Shown piece after piece: positions 10,031-16,519 of a stretch of 52,487 nt of DNA. The translations under genes were made by a program, and so were the position numbers. Position 1 is the first letter of the stretch, and each line of letters begins with the position of its first letter. The notes beneath the pieces were generated by a model. That model was given only the letters and a program-made list of their open reading frames with translations, was not told the origin of the DNA and ran no database searches. The stretch is from Pseudomonadota bacterium (GTDB lineage Bacteria; Pseudomonadota; Gammaproteobacteria; Xanthomonadales; Xanthomonadaceae). The DNA lies in NCBI GenBank assembly GCA_018241125.1, contig JAFEEL010000046.1, positions 1 through 52,487 of the forward strand, in the 5' to 3' direction.

Positions 10031-10717
10031 ATGCCCCTGCTCCGCTTCGATGCCGTCGGCAAACGCTACGCAGGTGGCCATGAGGCGCTGGCCGACGTCA
10101 GCTTCAAGGTCGAGGCCGGCGAGATGCTGTTCGTCACCGGTCATTCGGGCGCTGGCAAAAGCACGTTGATGCGCCTGATCCATCTGGCCGAGCAGCCCAG
10201 TCGCGGGGTGGTGCTGATGGAAGATCGCAACCTCGCGCGGCTGCGCGGGCGCCAGGTGGCGTTGCAGCGTCGGCGCGTGGGCGTGGTGTTCCAGGATCAC
10301 CGCCTGCTGATGGATCGCAGCGTGTTCGAGAACGTGGCGATGCCGCTGTTGATCGCCGGAGTGCCGCGCAACGAAATCGCCGTGCGCGTGCGCAAGGGCC
10401 TGGAAAAGGTCGGACTGGGCAACCGCGAGCAGGCCCGTCCACGCGAGCTGTCCACCGGCGAGCAACAGCGCGTGGGCATCGCCCGCGCGGTGGTCGCGCA
10501 GCCGCCGTTGCTGATCGCCGACGAACCCACCGGCAATCTCGATCCGACCTTGGCCGAGGAGATCATGGATCTGTTCGCCGCGTTGCCCGCGCAGGGCACC
10601 ACGGTGCTGGTGGCCAGCCACGACCTGGGCCTGGTCAAGCGCATGCGCAAGCGCACCCTCGTGCTCGATCACGGTCGCCTGCTGGACGATATCCCGGCCA
10701 CGGAGCTGGCCGCGTGA
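10031..10717 (+). CDS. ftsE: Cell division ATP-binding protein FtsE
   Basis: The 228-residue ABC ATPase of the FtsEX complex, which sits at the divisome and activates peptidoglycan hydrolases. Walker A is GHSGAGKST, the Q loop FQDHRLL, Walker B LLIADEPTGNLDP and the switch histidine is in VASHDLG. The ABC signature reads LSTGEQQR instead of LSGGEQQR. The gene overlaps ftsX by GTGA. No Shine-Dalgarno sequence is visible: the C-rich heptamer array runs almost to the ATG. Confidence 0.96.
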   Translation: MPLLRFDAVGKRYAGGHEALADVSFKVEAGEMLFVTGHSGAGKSTLMRLIHLAEQPSRGVVLMEDRNLARLRGRQVALQRRRVGVVFQDHRLLMDRSVFENVAMPLLIAGVPRNEIAVRVRKGLEKVGLGNREQARPRELSTGEQQRVGIARAVVAQPPLLIADEPTGNLDPTLAEEIMDLFAALPAQGTTVLVASHDLGLVKRMRKRTLVLDHGRLLDDIPATELAA

Positions 10718-11721
10718 GCGCACCGCAGAACTCTCCGGTCGAGCCGGTACGGCCCGACCTCGCCGCCGCCAAGGCCACGGCCGCCGCCAAGCGGCGCCAG
10801 CGCGGCATGCTGCACGCCATCGGCCATTGGCTGGGCCTGCACGCGCACGGCTTGTTGTCGAGCCTGGGACGGATGCTGCAACGGCCACTGGCGGCAAGCA
10901 TGACCATCGGGGTGATGGCGATTGCCATCGTCCTGCCGGTGGCGTTGTGGCTGGTGCTGGCCAACGTGCAGCGGCTGTCGGGCAACGTGCAGGCCGCACG
11001 CCAGGTCACCGTGTTCTTGCATCAGGACGTGGGCATGCCGCGCGCCGATGCCATCGCTGCACAATTGCGCGCCCGCCACGACGTGGCCACGGTGACTGTG
11101 CGCTCGCCGGCGCAGGGCTTGGCCGAACTGCGCAAGACCAGCGATCTGGCCCCGGCGGTGGATGCTCTGGAGGGCAACCCGCTCCCGGTCGTGCTGCTGA
11201 TCGACCCGAACGACGACGGTGCCGGCGTGGCGGCCTCGCTCAAGGCCATGCCCGAGGTCGACGTGGTGCAACAGGACGCGGTCTGGAGGGAGCGACTGTC
11301 GGCATGGCTGGGCTTCGGCCAGCGCATCGTCTGGGTGCTGGCGATCGGACTGGGCGTGGGTGCCCTGCTGGTGGTCGGCAACACCGTGCGGCTGGACATC
11401 GCCAACCGCGCCGAGGAGATCGGCGTGCTGCAATTGCTCGGCGCCACCGACGGTTTCGTGCGCCGGCCGTTCCTGTATCTGGGCGCGCTGTATGGATTGG
11501 CCGCCGGCGCACTGGCGCTGGGCTTGCTGGCCGTGGCCGGGCTGGCCCTGCAGCCGGCGCTGGCGCGGCTGGTGGCCAGCTACGGCGGCGATTTCCACCT
11601 GCACGGCCCGGGCGCTTTCGGCGGGACATGCCTACTGATCGGCCCGCTGCTGCTAGGATGGCTGGGCGCATGGCTCGCCACCGGGCATCATTTGCGCGGC
11701 AACCGGCCGGTCAGGACGTGA
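10714..11721 (+). CDS. ftsX: Cell division protein FtsX (permease-like)
   Basis: A 335-residue inner-membrane partner of FtsE. It has a cytoplasmic basic N-terminus and a first membrane helix at about 67-92. A periplasmic domain follows (ARQVTVFLHQDVG... to about 200), then three C-terminal helices with the FtsX motif LLGATDGFVRRPFLYLGALY. The GTG start overlaps the ftsE stop as GTGA, so the two are translationally coupled. The regulator gene starts 1 bp after its stop, making a three-gene operon. Confidence 0.95.
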   Translation: MSAPQNSPVEPVRPDLAAAKATAAAKRRQRGMLHAIGHWLGLHAHGLLSSLGRMLQRPLAASMTIGVMAIAIVLPVALWLVLANVQRLSGNVQAARQVTVFLHQDVGMPRADAIAAQLRARHDVATVTVRSPAQGLAELRKTSDLAPAVDALEGNPLPVVLLIDPNDDGAGVAASLKAMPEVDVVQQDAVWRERLSAWLGFGQRIVWVLAIGLGVGALLVVGNTVRLDIANRAEEIGVLQLLGATDGFVRRPFLYLGALYGLAAGALALGLLAVAGLALQPALARLVASYGGDFHLHGPGAFGGTCLLIGPLLLGWLGAWLATGHHLRGNRPVRT

Positions 11722-11722
11722 C

Positions 11723-12571
11723 ATGAGCGCAGGCAGTTTCCGCCACATCGACACGCAAGCGCCACGCATCATGGTCGTGGACGGCTCCAAGCTCGCCCGC
11801 AAGATGATCGAGCAACTGCTGCGCGCCGAACTGCCGGGTATGGAGTTCATCGGCTGCGAGTCGGGCAAGCAGGCCAAGGAAGCCCTGCTCAGCGGTCAGG
11901 TGAACCTGGTCACCACCGCGCTGGCGCTGCCGGACATGGACGGGCTGGATCTGGCCAAGTTCATCCGCGAATACACCCCGCAGGCGTTCATCCCGATCAT
12001 CGTGGTTTCCGGCAACGTGCAGGAGCGGCTGGAATCGCGCGATCTATCCGAGGATGTCACCGACTACTTCGACAAGGCGCTGGGCTTCGGCGCGCTGGCC
12101 ACCTTCATCCGCGGCTACGTCAAGCCCGAGGACGAACCCGGCGGCGAGGTGTTGTACATCGAGGACAGCCGCGTGGTCGCTGTGGCCACCCGGCGCATGA
12201 TGGAAAAGCACGGCCTCAAGGTCGCCCACGTGGTATCGGTGGAAGAGGCGCTGGAGCGCTTGCAGGTGTTCCACGACGATGGCACCCCGCCACCGGACAT
12301 CCTGCTGTCGGATGTGTATCTCAAGGGCGATCTGACCGGTTCGGACCTGCTCGTGCACGTGCGCAAGAAGATCGGTTACAACAAGACCGACCTGCCGATC
12401 ATCATGATGACCGGCGATTCCGATCCGGCCAACCAGAGCGCCCTGCTGCGCGCCGGCGCCAACGATCTGGTGGAAAAACCGATCGAGGAAAACCTGCTGA
12501 TCGCCAAGCTGCTGTTCCAGTTGCGCACCGGGCGGGTGCTGCGCGCCAAGCGCGATGCGCTGGTGCGGTGA
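11723..12571 (+). CDS. Two-receiver response regulator (first receiver degenerate)
   Basis: 282 residues with two CheY-like receivers and no output domain. The first (about 14-132) keeps the acidic pocket residue in IMVVDGSKLARKM. Where the phosphorylated Asp should be it reads VTTALALPDMDG, with alanine in place of aspartate. The second (about 140-270) has IEDSR, the acceptor Asp in DILLSDVYLKG, MMTGDS and EKPIEE, so it looks competent. It starts 1 bp after ftsX, so its expression is probably tied to ftsEX. Partner kinase unknown. Confidence 0.85.
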   Translation: MSAGSFRHIDTQAPRIMVVDGSKLARKMIEQLLRAELPGMEFIGCESGKQAKEALLSGQVNLVTTALALPDMDGLDLAKFIREYTPQAFIPIIVVSGNVQERLESRDLSEDVTDYFDKALGFGALATFIRGYVKPEDEPGGEVLYIEDSRVVAVATRRMMEKHGLKVAHVVSVEEALERLQVFHDDGTPPPDILLSDVYLKGDLTGSDLLVHVRKKIGYNKTDLPIIMMTGDSDPANQSALLRAGANDLVEKPIEENLLIAKLLFQLRTGRVLRAKRDALVR

Positions 12572-12574
12572 GGC

Positions 12575-12642
12575 CGGGACTCGGGACTGGGGACTGGGGA
12601 CTGGGGACTCGGGACTCGGGGCTGGGGACTGGGGACTGGGGA
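12575..12642 (+). repeat. GGGACTS heptanucleotide array
   Basis: About nine tandem 7-mers (GGGACTC, GGGACTG, one GGGGCTG) begin 4 bp after the response-regulator stop. The G3-N4-G3-N4 pattern on the coding strand fits a G-quadruplex motif. Confidence 0.9.
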
Positions 12643-12656
12643 TTCCAGTTTGCCAA

Positions 12657-12690
12657 CCGTTCGTGGTGAGCCGGCCCGGTCGAGAGCGTA
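12657..12690. repeat. Half copy of the GTTCGTGGTGAG palindrome family
   Basis: CCGTTCGTGGTGAGCCGG and CGGTCGAGAGCG match the repeats seen in bulk at 47.7-48.1 kb and 52.3-52.5 kb. Here it is a single partial copy. Confidence 0.6.
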
Positions 12691-12720
12691 ATCAGCCTGC
12701 ATCGGATACTTCTCCGCACC

Positions 12721-12961
12721 ATGAGCCCCACGATCTTTCGCGAAAGCTGGTTTCCGCTTCTACTTCTTCTCTCGCGAGGAGCCGCGGATGCACGTGCATG
12801 TGCATTGCGCCGATGGTGAGGCAAAGCTCTGGATTGAGCCGCGGGTCGAGGTGGCGCACAATGCTGGCCTGAGTGAGCGGCAGCTTCGGGCCGCGCAAGC
12901 TCTTGTCGAGGCACACGCCGATGAAATCCGCCGCGCTTGGCAACAGCACTTTGCTTCCTGA
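12721..12961 (+). pseudogene. DUF4160 family gene, frameshifted
   Basis: The reading starts MSPTIFRESWF and then, one base out of frame, continues RFYFFSREEP, RMHVHVHCADGEAKLW, LSERQL and DEIRRAWQQHF to the TGA at 12959-12961. DUF4160 proteins have exactly this sequence in one frame. The shift is explained by one extra C at about 12754-12755 (TTTCC for TTTC). It overlaps the following DUF2442 gene by 41 bp. DUF4160/DUF2442 pairs are common and suspected to be toxin-antitoxin modules. This copy is either inactivated or contains a sequencing error. Confidence 0.7.
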
Positions 12962-13190
12962 GGTCACCAACATATCCCAACACGGGTTTTGGCTCCTCTT
13001 GGGCACGGAGGAGCTATTTCTCCCCTTCGCTCGATTCCCATGGTTTCACAGCGCGCCAATCGGCAAAGTGCTGCACGTCGAGCAGTTGTCCCCTCAACAT
13101 CTGTATTGGCCCGAACTCGACATTGACCTCGCAGTCGATTCCATTCGCCACCCGGAGCAATATCCGCTGGTGTCTCGCACTGCAAGCTGA
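12921..13190 (+). CDS. DUF2442 domain protein
   Basis: 89 residues. The core (GFWLLLGTEELFLPFARFPWF...ELDIDLAVDSIRHPEQYPL) fits DUF2442, a small family usually encoded next to DUF4160. ATG 12921 lies within the end of the preceding frame, an overlapping arrangement usual for the pair. The function is not established; a regulatory or antitoxin-like role is an inference from pairing. Its partner is frameshifted, so it may be an orphan. Confidence 0.75.
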   Translation: MKSAALGNSTLLPEVTNISQHGFWLLLGTEELFLPFARFPWFHSAPIGKVLHVEQLSPQHLYWPELDIDLAVDSIRHPEQYPLVSRTAS

Positions 13191-13328
13191 CCATGCGCTC
13201 AAGCGAACTGTACGGGTGCTGTGTCCGAGTAAACTCAATCATCGCAGCCGCATACCTGCTGAGCTCAGGCGTTCGCGCCGGGCCATGTCGAACCATGGCT
13301 CGTCACTGACGAAATCCGCCATTGCAAC

Positions 13329-13422
13329 CCCCTCCCCCGCCTGCGGGGGAGGGTTGGGGTGGGGGGTGCCTATGCGCAATATCAGCCCCCATCCCCGCCT
13401 TCCCCCGCACGCGGGGGAAGGG
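13329..13422. repeat. BIME: two REP-like hairpins
   Basis: Hairpin 1 is CCTCCCCCGC-CT-GCGGGGGAGG followed by GTTGGGGTGGGG. Hairpin 2 is CCTTCCCCCGC-AC-GCGGGGGAAGG, preceded by GCCCCCATCCCC. The same two-hairpin unit recurs at 34166-34263 and 43229-43323. Confidence 0.9.
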
Positions 13423-13438
13423 GCAAAAAGCATTTTTT

Positions 13439-13500
13439 GTCTCCCAATCCCCAATCCCCAATCCCCAATCCCCATTCCCCATTCTCCAATCCTCATTCCC
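13439..13500 (+). repeat. AATCCCC heptanucleotide array
   Basis: About eight 7-mers (AATCCCC, ATTCCCC, ATTCTCC), the C-rich complement of a GGGGATT array, end 7 bp before the ung start codon. Confidence 0.9.
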
Positions 13501-13506
13501 GCCACG

Positions 13507-14235
13507 ATGACCGACGGCCCACGCTCCATTCGCCTCGAACCCTCGTGGAAAGCGCGCATCGGCGACTGGCTGTTGCGCCCGGAAATGCGCGCACTGGCCG
13601 ATTTTCTACGCGCTGAAAAAGCCGTCGGCAAGATCATCTACCCGCCGCCGGCGCGCATGTTCGCGGCGTTCGATGTCACCCCGTTCGACGCCGTGCGGGT
13701 GGTCATCCTCGGCCAGGATCCCTATCACGGCCCCGGGCAGGCGCACGGGTTGTGCTTTTCGGTACCGCCCGGCGTGGCGGTGCCGCCGTCGCTGGACAAC
13801 ATCTTCAAGGAAATCCAGCGCGACCTCGGGATCGCTCGCCCCGATCACGGCTGCCTGCTGCCGTGGGCGCGGCGCGGGGTGCTGCTGCTCAATGCCGTGC
13901 TGAGCGTGCAGGCCGGCAGCGCCGGTTCGCATCAGGGGCGCGGCTGGGAAGGCTTCACCGACCACGTCATCGACATCCTGGCGCGTGAGCGCGACGGGCT
14001 GGTGTTCCTGCTCTGGGGAAGCTACGCGCAGGCCAAGGGCAAGCTGATCGACACCCATCGCCACTGCGTGCTGCGCGCCCCGCATCCTTCGCCGCTGTCG
14101 GCGCATCGCGGCTTTCTCGGTTGCGGGCACTTCGGCGCGGCCAATCGCTGGCTGACCGGGCGCGGCGGCCAACCGATCGACTGGTCGCTGCCGCCACGGG
14201 CGGAGGTCGAGGTGATGTTGGCAGCCGGCACCTGA
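13507..14235 (+). CDS. ung: Uracil-DNA glycosylase (family 1)
   Basis: A 242-residue enzyme that removes uracil from DNA to start base-excision repair. The water-activating Asp is D71 in GQDPYHG, followed by LCFSVP. The minor-groove/leaving-group loop HPSPLSAHRGF carries H193. NIFKEIQRDL and RGVLLLNAVLSV are also diagnostic. ATG 13507 gives the usual Ung N-terminus; a longer upstream reading runs into repeats. No clear ribosome binding site is seen. Confidence 0.96.
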   Translation: MTDGPRSIRLEPSWKARIGDWLLRPEMRALADFLRAEKAVGKIIYPPPARMFAAFDVTPFDAVRVVILGQDPYHGPGQAHGLCFSVPPGVAVPPSLDNIFKEIQRDLGIARPDHGCLLPWARRGVLLLNAVLSVQAGSAGSHQGRGWEGFTDHVIDILARERDGLVFLLWGSYAQAKGKLIDTHRHCVLRAPHPSPLSAHRGFLGCGHFGAANRWLTGRGGQPIDWSLPPRAEVEVMLAAGT

Positions 14236-14244
14236 TCGCAGCAC

Positions 14245-14272
14245 CTTGATTCCCGCCGGCCCGTCCCCATCC
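14245..14272 (+). promoter_or_regulatory. Candidate sigma-32 promoter of rpoH
   Basis: CTTGAT (14245-14250), a 14-bp spacer, then CCCCAT (14265-14270) matches the heat-shock consensus CTTGAA/CCCCATNT closely. It lies about 100 bp upstream of the rpoH start and just after ung, and would allow sigma-32 autoregulation. Confidence 0.6.
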
Positions 14273-14338
14273 CCTGCCGACGCCGGATGGAATCCCCGAA
14301 TGTTCCATGAACGCAACGCAGCATGGCCCGGGATGTCA

Positions 14339-14365
14339 TTAGCACTCACCGATGGAGACTGCTAA
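14339..14365 (+). promoter_or_regulatory. CIRCE-like operator (HrcA site) in the rpoH leader
   Basis: TTAGCACTC-N9-GACTGCTAA. The CIRCE consensus is TTAGCACTC-N9-GAGTGCTAA, so arm lengths and spacing are exact with one mismatch in 18. It ends 10 bp before ATG 14376, the usual position between promoter and start. Confidence 0.8.
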
Positions 14366-14375
14366 ACTAGCCGTC

Positions 14376-15257
<882 letters not shown>

Positions 15258-15284
15258 CGCTTGAATCACTCGGGCGACACCTGC

Positions 15285-15308
15285 AACGGCCCGGGAAACC
15301 GGGCCGTT
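15285..15308 (+). terminator. Hairpin after rpoH
   Basis: A perfect 10-bp stem AACGGCCCGG / CCGGGCCGTT with a GAAA tetraloop lies 27 bp after the rpoH stop. There is no T-run, so it is a weak intrinsic terminator or an RNA-stabilising end. Confidence 0.6.
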
Positions 15309-15409
15309 GGCGTATTCAATAAAGGAAACTTGCATCGGTGCGCCGGCCTGTCGCCTTGACAGCGGGAAAATGTCGGCCATAGCATCAGCGCAACCTTCAG
15401 GGGGCGCCC

Positions 15410-16432
15410 GTGTCAAACTACAATCGCACGATTGTCCTGCTGGCTGCGGCGTGCTTCACCGCAGCCTTGGCGGCTTGCACACAAAACTCCAGCAGCACAG
15501 CGGGCGCATCGCCGGCTGCTTCGTCCACGGCTTCATCGGCGAGTTCCTCAGTTGTCCCGACCGCGGCAGCACCGGCCCAATCGGCCGACGCCGCGGCGGC
15601 CAAGGCGGCGGTCCAAGGGTTCTACGATTGGTACGGGCCGTTCACCAATGCCCCCGACAACAAGGAAGATGTGAGCGCGGTTTTGCGCGATCGCAAGGAC
15701 AGTTTCGACCCTGCCCTCGCGGCGGCCCTTGCCGCTGACGCTGCCGCCAAGGCCAAAGCCGACGGCGAAGAGGTCGGTATCGACTACGACCCGTTCGTCA
15801 ATGCGCAAGACACCTGTGGCAAACAGCAGCGATTCGAAGTCGGTGCCGTCACGCAAACCGGCACCACGGCCACGGTGGAGGTGTATGCCATTTGCGACGG
15901 CAAGAAGGAAGACAAGCCACGGGTGCTGGTGTCGCTGTCCAGCGGCAACGGCAAGTGGGTGTTCTCGGACTTCGGCACCGTCGACGACCCACATCAACTC
16001 AGCAAGGCGCTACGGGACAATGCAGCGTCCGGCGCAGGCGATTCTTCCGCGTCTGCAGGTGGCGGCCCATCGCCTGCGAGCCTTGGCGGAAAGGCCAGCG
16101 CGACAGGACAACCGCTGACGAAAGCCCAGTACGACGCCATCTACAACGATTGCGTGAAAGCTGCCGGGGAAATGAACAACGGAGTGGTGGACGATTGCAC
16201 GGGGAAAGAATCGGATGCCGCCAAACGGGAAATTGCGCAGCGATACAAGGCAATCCACGATTCTTATGCGGGTTTCGACGCACGCAAGGCCGCGCAGTTC
16301 GAAAAGGCCCCGCAGGCGTGGATGCATTCACGAGATGCCGCTTGTGCCTTGGAAGGAGGGCCTGGCATCGAGACATGCCTCACGGACAAAAACGTGGATC
16401 GCGCCATCGAACTTCGCGGCATGGCGCCCTGA
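15410..16432 (+). CDS. Predicted lipoprotein (DUF3828-like plus LprI-like region)
   Basis: 340 residues. The GTG start has AGGGGG upstream. A signal peptide ends in the lipobox LAAC, with C23 as lipidation site, followed by a Ser/Ala-rich linker to about 60. A middle domain (AVQGFYDWYGPF ... TVDDPHQL) resembles the DUF3828 fold. The C-terminal part (YNDCVKAAGEM ... SRDAACALEGGPGIETCL) has paired cysteines like DUF1311/LprI proteins. Expected to be a membrane-anchored periplasmic protein; its function is not known. It is separated from rpoH by a hairpin and lies just upstream of the acyltransferase fusion. Confidence 0.75.
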   Translation: MSNYNRTIVLLAAACFTAALAACTQNSSSTAGASPAASSTASSASSSVVPTAAAPAQSADAAAAKAAVQGFYDWYGPFTNAPDNKEDVSAVLRDRKDSFDPALAAALAADAAAKAKADGEEVGIDYDPFVNAQDTCGKQQRFEVGAVTQTGTTATVEVYAICDGKKEDKPRVLVSLSSGNGKWVFSDFGTVDDPHQLSKALRDNAASGAGDSSASAGGGPSPASLGGKASATGQPLTKAQYDAIYNDCVKAAGEMNNGVVDDCTGKESDAAKREIAQRYKAIHDSYAGFDARKAAQFEKAPQAWMHSRDAACALEGGPGIETCLTDKNVDRAIELRGMAP

Positions 16433-16519
16433 TCGTCAGCAATCACGCGACATCGAGCAGCTGATTCACGCCCCCGACCGGCCCATTCCAAACCCACCTG
16501 CACTGGCGGACCGCAAACC

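Larger units (their letters stand above)
13191..13506. other. Gene-free spacer with BIME and heptamer array
   Basis: 316 bp between DUF2442 and ung. It holds a paired REP-like element (13329-13422) and a C-rich heptamer array (13439-13500) listed separately. In the first ~130 bp I see no gene, promoter or terminator that I can support. Confidence 0.6.

Noticed and set aside
12937-13506. N-terminal extension of ung
   Set aside because: It consists of translated BIME and heptamer repeats and overlaps DUF2442. Family homology begins at ATG 13507.
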